From Verrucomicrobiia bacterium (GTDB taxonomy: Bacteria; Verrucomicrobiota; Verrucomicrobiia; Limisphaerales; DSYF01): DNA of 64,000 bases. Positions 21,650 through 32,808 of this stretch are shown in pieces. The stretch is from contig DASTWL010000008.1 of assembly GCA_035765895.1 (NCBI GenBank), positions 23,194 to 87,193 on the forward strand. The letters are read 5' to 3'. The position numbers and the translations under genes are program-made. Position 1 is the first letter of the stretch, and the number at the start of each line of letters is the position of its first letter. The notes beneath the pieces were generated by a model. That model was given only the letters and a program-made list of their open reading frames with translations. It was not told the DNA's origin and ran no database searches.

Positions 21650-23314
21650 TCAGGAATCCGTTGGCGTGTTCGTGCCGGAACCAAACAGGCGCTGCCACAA
21701 CGAGGGCGGCGGCGTGTAGCGCGCGGTGGCCCGCGCCCGGAATTCCATTTCGAGCCGGGACTTGGCGTGCATCCCAAACAGCGCATCCACCGCCAGGCCG
21801 ATGACCAGCCACGCGATGATGAAAAATCCCTCGGCCACATTCGGGCCCGGTCCCGAGAAACTGGCGATGGCGATGAACATCAGGAAGCCGGCGTAAAGAA
21901 TCCACGGCAGCGCGAGAATGCGCACGACCGCGGCGGTGTTGGCGCGATTGGCGTTGCGCGCGGTGAGACTTTGCCACAGCCCCACGTAGAACAGCGCCGC
22001 CAGGTCGGCCACGAGCATGATCAGGCCGCACAACCAGGTGAGCAACCAGCTGCCTTCGTCGCCGCGCACGTCGCGGCTGGTCAGCCCCACCATGAGGAAA
22101 ACCACCTCCAGGGAAATCACCGTCACCACCGGCCAGAGGAATTGGCGGCAGAGGGCGAGGAACTGCCCGCGCAAAATGTCCGCCACGTCCAGCGGCGTGG
22201 ACAACAGCAGTTCGAGGGCGCCGATCCGCCGGTCCTCGGCCAGTTGCGCGCACACTTCGCCGGCAAACCAGCCCTTGAGAATCGTGTTCAGCAGAATCGC
22301 GGTGGCGATGTAAGTTGCCGGGTTCGTCCAGTCGTCCTTAAACTTCAGCCAGCCCCAAATCCAGCCGCAGCCCAGCACGCCAATGACCGCCCAGACCAGC
22401 GCGGGTTTCAAGCGCGAGCGCGCTGCCAGCCAGAAGAACGCGTTCACATCCAGCAGCCGTTGACGGAAGGCCTTGCGTTCCTTGCTGTCACCGAGCGTCC
22501 AGCGCAGCCAGCGGTCGCGCCAGCGCAGGCGGGCGACCGTGGCCGCCTTGTCCTGCCACGAACGCGGCACAATCGCGCACGACAACACCAGAAACAGCCA
22601 GGCGAGCCCGTGGGTGAAGGCAAGCGAGTTCAGGAATTCGCCGGCATGTCCGCGGTAAGTGGCGGCAAACGCGAGAAAGAACGCGTAGCCTGGGCTGGGA
22701 ATCAGCAGCATCTGCGGCGGCTGCTGCCAGTTGTAATAGCCGGCGAGGATGGCGCCCATCAGTGGCAGCAGCCCGGCGAAGCCGAGCACGATGAACATGC
22801 ACAACCCGGCGGCGTTGCGCGCGGATTTCGTCAATGCGGAGGCGAGCATGCCGGCGGCGAGCGAAAAGAACAGCGTGTTCAGCAGCACCGCGGTGACGCG
22901 CCAGAATTCCACCGCGGTCACGCCGCCCATGAGCAGCGGGATGGCCAGCATCGGCAGGATGGCCACCAGCCCGTAAAACGTGTTCAGCGAGCTGGCCACC
23001 AGCTTGCCCGCCACCACATCGAAGCCGCGCAGGTCCGTCAGGAACAGCAGGCCCAGCGTGCCGTCGCGCTTCTCCTCGGCCAGACAATCCGCCGTGGCCC
23101 GCGCGCCGGCGCCAAGGCAGAACAGTTGGGCAATGATGGTGAGCGCCACGAACATCACCATGCTCAGGGCAGCCGGCGGCTCGCGCCGCCACATCACGTA
23201 AATCCAGGTGCCGATGATGATGACGGCCAGCGCAATGCCGGACCGCAGCCAATACGTGCTGCGGCGGCGGGCGGCCACGCGCAATTCGCGGTCAACAATG
23301 GGCAGAAACGTCAT
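21650..23314 (-). CDS. ABC-2-type membrane permease, paralog 3 of a tandem array
   Basis: 554 aa (MTFLPIVDRELRVAARRRS). The motif ATADCLAEEKRDG then TLGLLFLTDLRGFDVVAGK follows the second helix, and the second half has RRIGALELLLSTPLDVAD. There are about twelve membrane segments. The start ATG overlaps the stop of the upstream paralog by four bases, so the genes are translated as one operon. Substrate unknown. Confidence 0.85.
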   Translation of the reverse strand: MTFLPIVDRELRVAARRRSTYWLRSGIALAVIIIGTWIYVMWRREPPAALSMVMFVALTIIAQLFCLGAGARATADCLAEEKRDGTLGLLFLTDLRGFDVVAGKLVASSLNTFYGLVAILPMLAIPLLMGGVTAVEFWRVTAVLLNTLFFSLAAGMLASALTKSARNAAGLCMFIVLGFAGLLPLMGAILAGYYNWQQPPQMLLIPSPGYAFFLAFAATYRGHAGEFLNSLAFTHGLAWLFLVLSCAIVPRSWQDKAATVARLRWRDRWLRWTLGDSKERKAFRQRLLDVNAFFWLAARSRLKPALVWAVIGVLGCGWIWGWLKFKDDWTNPATYIATAILLNTILKGWFAGEVCAQLAEDRRIGALELLLSTPLDVADILRGQFLALCRQFLWPVVTVISLEVVFLMVGLTSRDVRGDEGSWLLTWLCGLIMLVADLAALFYVGLWQSLTARNANRANTAAVVRILALPWILYAGFLMFIAIASFSGPGPNVAEGFFIIAWLVIGLAVDALFGMHAKSRLEMEFRARATARYTPPPSLWQRLFGSGTNTPTDS

Positions 23315-24936
23315 GGGCAGTTGTGTTGCAGGGCGGGTGGGGGATGGTTTGGGGAGGCGCGGATCCAGTTGAGCAGGCGTTCCCGCCAGCGCCGGTCGCG
23401 CGTGCGAAATTCCCGATGCAGCCGTTCACTGGCCCAACCGATGAACAGGACATCTTTCACCACCAGCAGCGGCGGCGCGAGGAACGTCCAAATCTGAAGT
23501 CCCAATGCGCTGCCTGAGAGCAATGTGGGCAGCAAACAGAGGACAGCAAAGGGCGCCACGGTGACCAGGGCCACCGCGCCGCCAACGATGGCAAAGGAGC
23601 TGTGCAAACGCGTCGCCAGCCACAAACTTGCCATGCCCACCGCCAGAATGCCCAGCACCGTGTCCGCCGTGGCGCAGCCACCCGACAGCAGTTGCATGAT
23701 TTCGTGGTGCGGGGACGCCTGGATGAACCCCACGATGACCAGAATGGCGCCGCCGAGCACGAGGTAAAGCGGCCCACGGAGCAACCGGACCAGTGCGAGC
23801 CGTTGTTCGCGGAGAATGCCGCGCGCGCCGACCGGCGTTACCAGCAACAATTCCAATTCGCCGCTCTGCCGGGCTTCAAACAGGAACCGGCTCGCCACGA
23901 AGGCAAACAACCCCTGGCTGGTCAGCGCAAACGCGAGCGCAAAGCCGGCGCCCGCCAGCGCGGAACCATACCGGAGGATGGCAAACACGCTGGCCAGCGA
24001 ACCAAGAAAGGAAATGCCCGCCGCCAGCCACGCCAGTTTGCGCTGGCCGGGCAGTCGCAACATTGCCCGCGCCACCGGTGCGAAGGCGCGGCGCCGGTTC
24101 GCGCGGTTGAGCAGCACCACGCGGGTGGCGCCCACCAGCCGGCGCATCGCCGGCGCCCTGGCCTTCAAGGCCCGCGTCAGATGAATCTTCCGCCAGTTGC
24201 GTGCCAGCGCGTGGTGGGCGGCGAGCAGGAACAGGATTGTTTCGAGGAACGTGCTACCCAGCGCGCTCCAATACGTCAGCGGATCGGCCGTGTAGTTTGC
24301 GGCCCGGGCGGAAAGGAACGCGCCGATCGGGCTGAAGAAAAACAACGGCACGCGAAGCCACAGGAAGGTCGCTGCGCCCAACACCAGCGGTCCCAGGGTC
24401 AGGCCGGTCAGCACGCCCAGCGCGCCGATCATGGCGTGAAATTGACTGTGCGAATGCACGGAAATCAAAAGTCCCACGGCCAGCGCCAGCAACAGCGTGG
24501 TCAACAGAACCAGCGCCATGCGCGCCACTTCGCCGCCGGTCACGCCGCCGGCCACCAGCGGAAGCATCAGCAGCGGCGCCAGACCCAGCAGGGCGTAGAA
24601 GGCCACCAGCCCGGTCACGACGTATTTGCCGAGCACGACATCCAGCCCCTTCAACGACGTCAGGAACAGCAGCCCCAGCGTTCCCTCCCGGCGTTCGCGG
24701 CTGATGCAGTCCGCGGTGAGGAGGGAGGCGCTGAAGGCCAGGACGAGGCCCAGCATGGAAAGCATGTTGAACGAGCCGCGGCCCACCTGCGCAGGACTCA
24801 CCGCGACCAGCCGGGCGTTGAACCATTGCAGGCACGCCATGACGGCGAAGCCCGCGACGATCGCGCGCAACCACCAGGTGCTCCGGCGAAAAGCCGCCAC
24901 GCGCAGTTCGCGTCCTACGATGGGGAGCAAGGTCAT
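23311..24936 (-). CDS. ABC-2-type membrane permease, paralog 2 of a tandem array
   Basis: 541 aa from the ATG at 24936 (MTLLPIVGRELRVAAF). Shared motif LTADCISRERREG then TLGLLFLTSLKGLDVVLGK, and a second-half copy RQSGELELLLVTPVGARG. Thirty-one bases separate it from the gene upstream. A longer frame to 25038 overlaps that gene and was not used. Confidence 0.85.
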   Translation of the reverse strand: MTLLPIVGRELRVAAFRRSTWWLRAIVAGFAVMACLQWFNARLVAVSPAQVGRGSFNMLSMLGLVLAFSASLLTADCISRERREGTLGLLFLTSLKGLDVVLGKYVVTGLVAFYALLGLAPLLMLPLVAGGVTGGEVARMALVLLTTLLLALAVGLLISVHSHSQFHAMIGALGVLTGLTLGPLVLGAATFLWLRVPLFFFSPIGAFLSARAANYTADPLTYWSALGSTFLETILFLLAAHHALARNWRKIHLTRALKARAPAMRRLVGATRVVLLNRANRRRAFAPVARAMLRLPGQRKLAWLAAGISFLGSLASVFAILRYGSALAGAGFALAFALTSQGLFAFVASRFLFEARQSGELELLLVTPVGARGILREQRLALVRLLRGPLYLVLGGAILVIVGFIQASPHHEIMQLLSGGCATADTVLGILAVGMASLWLATRLHSSFAIVGGAVALVTVAPFAVLCLLPTLLSGSALGLQIWTFLAPPLLVVKDVLFIGWASERLHREFRTRDRRWRERLLNWIRASPNHPPPALQHNCP

Positions 24937-24967
24937 GCGCAAATTTGTGCGCGAACCGGGCGGTGGC

Positions 24968-26503
24968 TCAAGCGCTTTCCGTCGCAAATTGCCGGCGCTC
25001 CAGCCGGATCCGCAGCCGCACCCAGAGAAAGCAGACAATCACGAGCTGCACCAGGAGGGACCGCAGCGCCAGCGGCACCGCGAGGCCCACCAGCAGCGTC
25101 AGCAGCAGCGCCGTGAGAAAATTGCGGCACACCAGCGAAAAGTAGAGGCCCACAACCGGCACCGTGATGAAGCGGACCGCCAGCCGCAGCATCGTCGGAA
25201 AATCATCGTCCATCCGGTGCAACGCGGTGGACAGGTAGGTCCAGCCCAGCAGCAGGAACACCATTGCCGGCAGGAACTGGCCCCACAAGCCGCGCAGCCG
25301 GCCGAGGATGATTTCCCCTTCGCGCAGCGGACTCACCAGGAGCAGTTCCAACACCCGCGACTCGCGTTCGCGCCGGAAGCTCAACGAGGCGTTGATGGCC
25401 ATGCTGACTACCAACGTCCAGCCGAGGATGTCATGACAGGTGGCAAAGGAGCGGGTGTAAAAATTCGAGTCTGTGAGGAGCAGGCTGTAGGTCGAGATCA
25501 TGGCGGCCAGCCAGCCCCACACCACCAGCCGTCCACTCCACGTGCGTTGCTCCAGCCAGCCCACGGGATTGTGCTCCAGCTTGTGTTTCATCCAGCGTCG
25601 CAGCAGGCCGAGCATGACCACCGGCGTGCACAGGCGCTGGCGCCACCGGACCAGCCACGGCGGCGGCGGCGTTTCCTGCCAGCGGCCCGCCATCAGTCGC
25701 GCCGCCGTCAGGAGCGCGAGGCCCAGCACCAACAAGGCCATCAGCAACGCGCTTCCGCTGGTGAACAAAATGGACCGAAACGTCGCCACCGAAGTCGCGC
25801 CGATCACCGGCCCAAAACCGCTGCGATAGTAAAACCCGCTCATGAACAGTGCAGGGTTCAGCCCCGCGGCAACCTGTGCGCCCACCTCCGCCCAGCTTTC
25901 CGAATTCCAAAAAGGATTGCCCGGGAGGAACACGGTGAGTGCGCCGCCGAGTCCCACGCAGAACAGGAAGGCCAGGCCGCCGGCGAACAGATACGCCAGA
26001 ATCAGGGCCCGCACCCACGACCGGCTCAAGGCCGATGCCAGCATGCCGGCCGTGAGCGCCAGCACAATGGCCCCGGCGTTCAACAGCAACGAACTCGCCG
26101 CCTGCTGCCAGCTCACACCACCCATCAGCAGCGGCAGAGTGACGATCGGCACGGCCGCCGCCAGCAGCGATGCCGCCCGCAACGCGTGCGTCAGGCCTTT
26201 GGCCATCACGATGTCATGCGCCCGCAGCGGGGTGAGAAACAGCAGTCCCAATGTGCCTTCGCGGCGTTCGCGGCTGACACAGTCCGCCGTCAGCAACGGC
26301 ACCAGCACCCAAATCGCCAATTGCAACGTGCCGTGCAGTGCGGTGAACAACCGGCCGCCGTCCTCGGCGCGCAGCCGGTGTCCCAGCGTCAGGAAAATCG
26401 CCGCCCCCAGGACTGCCCCCGCTCCCAGCACGCGCAGCCAGTAGGTGAAATCGTGCCGTGATTCCGCCCGCAGCTCGCGGATCAAAACGGGCAGGGCATT
26501 CAT
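24968..26503 (-). CDS. ABC-2-type membrane permease, paralog 1 of a tandem array
   Basis: 511 aa (MNALPVLIRELRAESRH). First gene of the array. Motif LTADCVSRERREG then TLGLLFLTPLRAHDIVMAK, second copy RESRVLELLLVSPLREGE. The repeated within-protein motif suggests each protein is itself an internal duplication of a six-helix ABC-2 unit. The promoter should lie in the 26504-27098 gap. Confidence 0.85.
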   Translation of the reverse strand: MNALPVLIRELRAESRHDFTYWLRVLGAGAVLGAAIFLTLGHRLRAEDGGRLFTALHGTLQLAIWVLVPLLTADCVSRERREGTLGLLFLTPLRAHDIVMAKGLTHALRAASLLAAAVPIVTLPLLMGGVSWQQAASSLLLNAGAIVLALTAGMLASALSRSWVRALILAYLFAGGLAFLFCVGLGGALTVFLPGNPFWNSESWAEVGAQVAAGLNPALFMSGFYYRSGFGPVIGATSVATFRSILFTSGSALLMALLVLGLALLTAARLMAGRWQETPPPPWLVRWRQRLCTPVVMLGLLRRWMKHKLEHNPVGWLEQRTWSGRLVVWGWLAAMISTYSLLLTDSNFYTRSFATCHDILGWTLVVSMAINASLSFRRERESRVLELLLVSPLREGEIILGRLRGLWGQFLPAMVFLLLGWTYLSTALHRMDDDFPTMLRLAVRFITVPVVGLYFSLVCRNFLTALLLTLLVGLAVPLALRSLLVQLVIVCFLWVRLRIRLERRQFATESA

Positions 26504-27098
26504 GGCTTCAGGCAGGGTAACGACGGTTTGCTCCGGAGCCTAATTCGGAGCCGTCGTCTGACAAGCTTGAATGAGCGGCGGGGGGGCGCCAAATTGCGCG
26601 AGTTGCCCAATCACCGCCCGTCTCCGGGTGCGCATCAGGCCACTTGAATGACGTCCTTAGCCGCGCTGGTAGTTGGCCGGGCACCATTGAAAACCGATCG
26701 CGCGCAGACGAACCTGTGGCATGAAACCCGGTGAAATCATGATGCCAGAATTGTCCGTTGCGCTCGTCATCCGGGTGAGCGGTGGGGAACACTTTGAAAC
26801 CGCGCCGTGCACGCACACGGGTGATTTACAAACCGGTTTGCAGGCAGCGGACGCCGACGACCTTGAGCCGTGCCATTGCACGCGCGCTTTCACGCATCCA
26901 TTCAGCCTGCCGGACGTGAGCCGCTTCGGTGTCCGTCTGCCGCAGTGACACATTGTGCGCGGCTGAACTTGCCGAACCAGGGCGCGGGCTTATGTTGACT
27001 CAGGCCGATGTGACTCAGGCGGGAAGCAAAAGCGACCCAGCGGATGCCCGATAGCCACATCGGCCGAGTGCTTTTCCTGGCCGGCCGCTCGCGCCGGT
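26504..27098. other. Gene-free stretch, 595 bases
   Basis: Short frames in this stretch (for example minus strand 26508-26816) have poor composition and no recognisable domain, so I call none. It presumably holds the promoter for the leftward permease array. I see no repeat or RNA gene here. Confidence 0.5.
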
Positions 27099-28205
27099 TC
27101 ATCTGTCGTTGGGCTTTGACGTTCGCTGGTCCGCCAGCCAATCCAACACAGGCTGCACGAGTTCATCGAAGTGATACGGCACGGTTTCGTGGGTTGCCCC
27201 GGCAATCGTGAGCAGCGTGCTGCGCGGCGCGGCCCGGGCGAACAAGGCGCACACGTCGGCCGGCGGCGCAATGTCGTCTTCGGCGCCGGCGATGAACAAC
27301 GCCGCCACGGGGTCGCGCGCCAGCACATCGATCGGATTCAATTCCGCCGGCCCGACTCCGAGAATGCGCGGCAGTTGTTTCAGGCCGGCCCTGGGAAAAA
27401 TGCGCGGCAGGCACGGTGCATACTCCGCGCAAATGTTCAGCACTGCATTGGACAGCATGGCGTATGGCGCGATGGCGACGACGCGTCCGACCCGCGGGTC
27501 CGTGGCCTTCCACCGCAGCGCGAGCGCGGCGCCGTAGGATTCCCCGAGCACCGCCACGGGTGCGGGCGCGGCCGCGTGCCGGGTGAGTTCGTCCAGCAAT
27601 TCGCGCAAGTCATTGGCTTCCCGCACCCCGAAGAAAATTCGTTCGCCGCTCGAGGCGCCGTGGCCGCGCAAATCCACCAGCACGGTTTGTCACCCATGTT
27701 CCGCCAACAGCAGGGCCCACGGCAGCATCGCGAACTGTGCTTCGCCGTAACCATGCAGCAGCACCACCGTGCCGCGCGGCGACCGGCTCCAGGTGTTCGC
27801 CGCCCCGGGAACCTCGGCGTCGAAATTGTATTGCGCCCGCTCATGCCGGGCAGCGGTCCAGTTGCTGCTGGTGACCGTCAGCCGGTAATCGGCCGGCGGG
27901 ACAATGCGGTATTGCAGGCGTGCGGGCGGTGGACCGACTTCGATTTCCTGCGGTGGGAAATGGGTCAGCAATTTGTCGTCAAAAGCGAGAAAGACGCGGG
28001 CTTGCGGAGCCAGCCACGACGGATAGGTGTTCGGGGCCTGCACCATGCGCCGGGCGACATAGCCGCCGCAGCCGGTGGCGGTCAGCGCGACGCCCAGCGT
28101 GGCCAGCCCGCGCAACATCCAACTGCGCCGCGGCGGAAGCAAACGAAGGAGACGGCGGATGGCGGCGATGATTGGAAACTTCGCGAAGCGGCAACCTTGA
28201 GCCAT
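27099..28205 (-). pseudogene. Alpha/beta hydrolase lipoprotein-like gene broken by an in-frame TGA
   Basis: Reads as one 368-codon gene apart from a TGA at 27690-27692. The N-terminal half (starts 28205) has a membrane segment ending in ATGCGG (possible lipobox) and the oxyanion region VVLLHGYGEAQ. It ends ...LAEHG, then TGA, then QTVLVDLRGHGASSG in the same frame. The C-terminal half has the nucleophile elbow LGESYGAAL, Asp in IAGAEDDIAPP and His in GATHETVPYHF. The family pattern suggests an aromatic residue (Trp, TGG) at the stop. Activity would be lost unless the stop is a sequence error or is read through. Substrate unknown. Confidence 0.8.
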
Positions 28206-29154
28206 GGTGCCGCGAAGCTAGTCGCGTTGCGCTTCCCGGGCAAGCGGGTCGCGCAATGGCGGTCGTTGCCGTTCAGTTCAAACCGGAGCGGGGGATTCCC
28301 ATCGATGCAACGCGCGGGTGTAATCGCGGCACAGACGTTCCCACCGGTGGCGGTCCCGCGGATGTATTTTGCGCCCGCACAGGCTCAGAAACGAACTGAT
28401 CCAGTGACTCTCGGCCAGCACGCGCAGCCGCTGACGACGGCGTGTGGCCATTTCCGGACGTGAAGACGGTGACGGCGAAGCCGGAGACGAAGATCGATTG
28501 GCATGCATTGCTCTGTATTTGCGGCGCGGCCCGCCGGCGGGCGAACCCTTGCCTGCAAAATTGAAAAGCAGTTCTCAGTCCAACCACGGCCGCGTGCCCG
28601 GAGCCACATTTTGTTCGCACCGCTGGCAAAATTCGGGTGGCCGCGATTTTGAAGGGAGAATTACGACGTTCAGATGCGATGGGGTTGATGCCAGATGGAA
28701 GAAGCCGCGCGAGACGCGGCTGGGTCGAACACGGTCTGGCCGGGGGCAGGGAACGGGCGCATCTCAGTGTGTTGCACAGTCGCTCCCCCCGGCAATTTCA
28801 TTGGCACCCGGCTTCAGCCGGGTGGATTCATGGACGACGGCGGAAAAACAGTTTCAACCACTTATGCCAGGCTGAAGCCAGATGCCAATGGGAGCGTGCG
28901 CGAAACGGAGATGCGCCGCAGGGAGCCGAGCGAGGATCGGTGACTCGCGGTGGTATTGCCTGCTCCCAAGTCTGCGATGCCTCGGCCGCGCCCGTTATTG
29001 CCGACGGCGGCGGCTTCACCGCGCCGCGGTTCATTCGCCGTTTCACGCGTCCAGCCTGTGCAAAATGTCGCTGATCAGCACCGCCCCCGGGTTGGCCAAA
29101 ACGGCAGCCACGGGGCAGGGTCGCCCCAACCTCTTGTTGCAGTGGTGGAAAGAG
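28206..29154. other. Gene-free stretch of about 950 bases with dispersed repeats
   Basis: No frame here has convincing composition or domain. The stretch lies between the broken hydrolase and tRNA-Thr and contains the inverted repeat at 28799-28890. It looks like a landing zone for repeats and decayed sequence. Confidence 0.5.
28799..28890 (+). repeat. Palindromic dispersed repeat element (~92 bp)
   Basis: Left arm CATTGGCACCCGGCTTCAGC (28799-28818) matches the complement of the right arm ending GCTGAAGCCAGATGCCAATG (28871-28890) with a few mismatches. An inner palindrome ACCCGGCTTCAGCCGGGT lies in the left arm. It has the structure of a REP/MITE-like element and no coding capacity. Confidence 0.6.
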
Positions 29155-29229
<75 letters not shown>

Positions 29230-29390
29230 TTCAGCACTGTCGGAGCCGGTGTGGATGAACCCGCCCCATGCCGACCCGAGCGGGACGGCGCCCGTAGGTA
29301 ACCCGACTTCACCTTGTCTCGTCAAGTTGAACATTCCGGCCATGGCGTGTGCGCGGCTGGAGTCAACCGGCCTGGCGCCGGTCCGCGTTC

Positions 29391-31034
<1,644 letters not shown>

Positions 31035-31202
31035 ATACCAAACTTGTCGCTCACGAATACCGAACCCTGCCCGGACAGTCCACCTTGTTATGGCGCGCCC
31101 GGCCGCGACAAGGGATGTTGTGTGCGGTCGAGCGCGGGCAGACGGCGAAATTTCGACGCACAATTCTGGTCGATTTGCCGGCCGGATGGACTAGGTTCGG
31201 GC

Positions 31203-31568
31203 ATGATTTTGGTGACCGCGAATCAGGCCAGGCAACTGCTGTTCCTTGGTTACATCGGGACGGTGACGCGGGAGGAATTGCGCCAATGCCGCGCTGATCT
31301 CGAAGCCGAACTGGCCCACCTGAAGCCGGGCTTCCAACTATTGGTGGATCTCACGCACCTCGCCGCCATGAGCACTGCGTGCACGGACGAAATCGGGCGC
31401 AACATGGAGATGCTGGACCGGTGCGGCGTCGGGCTGGTGGTGCGGGTGATTCCCGATCCCTACAAGGACATTGGGATGAACATCCTCACGCTTTTTCATT
31501 ATCCGCACCACCCGCGCGTGATCACCTGCGACAGCATGGCGGAGGGCGCGCGGGCGGTCTGGCTTTGA
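31203..31568 (+). CDS. Small STAS/SpoIIAA-like protein
   Basis: 121 aa from the ATG at 31203 (MILVTANQARQLLFL). The pattern of short beta strands and helices, with FQLLVDLTHLAAMSTACTDE, resembles STAS/SpoIIAA-like folds that report or bind regulatory partners. No Ser typical of SpoIIAA phosphorylation is obvious. It is transcribed divergently from pgi with about 170 bases between. Function not known; the family assignment is tentative. Confidence 0.6.
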   Translation: MILVTANQARQLLFLGYIGTVTREELRQCRADLEAELAHLKPGFQLLVDLTHLAAMSTACTDEIGRNMEMLDRCGVGLVVRVIPDPYKDIGMNILTLFHYPHHPRVITCDSMAEGARAVWL

Positions 31569-31656
31569 ACCGGTGCGCGGCACGGATTTCTTCGCGGCCT
31601 GCCGGGCGCGGCATGAAGTGATTGCAGTTTGACGTGCCGTGGTTTTGACTGGGCCC

Positions 31657-32298
31657 ATGTCGTCAACACGCTCCACCCTCGACACCACCTTCATTCCGGC
31701 TGCCGACCCGTCTTCGCGGGCCTTGTGGATCATGCTGCATGGGCTGGGTGACAGCGTGGACGGTTACCGCTGGATGCCGGGGGTCTTTGAACTGCCGTGG
31801 ATGAATTACCTGCTCGTCAACGCGCCGGACCATTACTTCAGCGGCTTTTCCTGGTTCGATTTTGAAGGCAATCTCGTGCCGGGCGTCGAGCGCAGCCGGG
31901 GGCTGCTCTTCAAAATGCTGGATGCGCAACGCGATGCGGGCTTCCCCAGCGGACAAACCATCCTTGGCGGCTTTTCGCAGGGCTGCCTGATGTCCATCGA
32001 TGTTGCCTGCCGCTATCCGCAACGGCTCGCCGGTGTCGTGGGCATCAGCGGCTTTGTGTGCGAACCCGAAAAGCTCGTGCAGGAATTGTCGCCCGTCGCC
32101 CGCGAACAGAAGTTGCTGGTTACCCACGGCACGCACGATTCATTGCTGCCCATTGACGATGTGCGTGGCCAGGTTCAGACGCTCCAGGGTGCCGGGCTGA
32201 ATATTCAATGGCACGAGCTGGCCAAGGAACACACCATCGCCGGCTCGGTCGAAATCAATCTGATTCGCGATTTTGTGGTGGGCTGCTTCGGGCGCTAG
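31657..32298 (+). CDS. Phospholipase/carboxylesterase-family alpha/beta hydrolase
   Basis: 213 aa from the ATG at 31657 (MSSTRSTLDTTF). Oxyanion loop WIMLHGLGDS, nucleophile Ser in GGFSQGCLM, Asp in THGTHDSLLP and His in ELAKEHTI. This is the build of cytosolic serine esterases of the EstB/YpfH type, acting on short acyl esters or lysophospholipids. No signal peptide. Likely monocistronic. Confidence 0.88.
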   Translation: MSSTRSTLDTTFIPAADPSSRALWIMLHGLGDSVDGYRWMPGVFELPWMNYLLVNAPDHYFSGFSWFDFEGNLVPGVERSRGLLFKMLDAQRDAGFPSGQTILGGFSQGCLMSIDVACRYPQRLAGVVGISGFVCEPEKLVQELSPVAREQKLLVTHGTHDSLLPIDDVRGQVQTLQGAGLNIQWHELAKEHTIAGSVEINLIRDFVVGCFGR

Positions 32299-32342
32299 AA
32301 AAAGCGCCTCCATGCCCGGGCCGGCACGTCTTCGTCCGGTGC

Positions 32343-32543
32343 CTACTGGGCGAACCAGATTTGCTGCGGCCGGGCCAGCGGTTTGGGCGTCCACACCAGG
32401 GCGCCATCCACGGCGGCGCGCATCCGGGCGAACCACCACGCGGCCCGCTCGGCGCGGTTTGGCGTCCGGCCGGGCAGGGTCGTCCGGCGGGCGCCGTTCA
32501 ATCCGAGTTCGAGCTGTTCGGTGGCAATGCGGTTGTTGTTCAT
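32343..32543 (-). CDS. Small conserved-looking hypothetical protein
   Basis: 66 aa from the ATG at 32543 (MNNNRIATEQLELGL). Basic, with Arg-rich centre (TPNRAERAAWWFARMR) and aromatic residues typical of a small folded helical protein. No signal peptide. I know no function. Codon use is that of the window. Its short length keeps confidence modest. Confidence 0.5.
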   Translation of the reverse strand: MNNNRIATEQLELGLNGARRTTLPGRTPNRAERAAWWFARMRAAVDGALVWTPKPLARPQQIWFAQ

Positions 32544-32588
32544 AACGCCACCAGTCTCGCTGAAGGGGTGGGACATTCACGGACCCAG

Positions 32589-32750
32589 CGAATAACTTTT
32601 CGGGAGTATGTATTTAACGCAAACGAGCCGCCACGTTGGCATTGTGGATCGTTTGGATAGTTCAAATGCTCGAAGATTTCGGATAACAACCTTCGGGGGC
32701 TGCGGCCTGAGGTGCTAATTTGCGTTATCTACATACTCCCGGAAAATTCG
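32589..32750 (+). repeat. MITE-like element with ~33 bp terminal inverted repeats
   Basis: The left end (CGAATAACTTTTCGGGAGTA and on through TGTATTTAACGCAAA, to 32623) matches the reverse complement of the right end (32718-32750, ending ACATACTCCCGGAAAATTCG) with only a few differences. The ~95-base interior has no ORF. No clear target-site duplication is visible. It could be a small non-autonomous transposon, a recombination site or a structured RNA. Confidence 0.65.
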
Positions 32751-32808
32751 AAACGGTGCCGGCCCGGCCGGTCCGGATCCAACGGGCGCCGCGTTCCGGC
32801 CGCGAAAA

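Noticed and set aside
21569..23497. Long plus-strand frame (642 codons) opposite the ABC-2 permease genes
   Set aside because: Reads as Gln/His/Arg-rich low complexity, the mirror of hydrophobic membrane codons on the other strand.
26508..26816. Minus-strand frame of 102 codons downstream of the permease array's first gene start
   Set aside because: No start context, no domain, mixed composition; overlaps nothing but looks random.
27690..27692. TGA in the hydrolase read as a selenocysteine or tryptophan codon
   Set aside because: No SECIS-like hairpin is evident just after the stop, and other genes in the window use TGA as a normal stop, so plain mutation or error is simpler.
28273..28629. 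Minus-strand frame of 118 codons in the repeat-rich gap
   Set aside because: Composed of repeat-derived text without a fold signature; no homologous pattern recognised.
32589..32750. Integron attC-like recombination site
   Set aside because: One arm could be read as an RYYYAAC-type box, but the opposite arm lacks the matching GTTRRRY sequence and no integrase or gene-cassette array is near.
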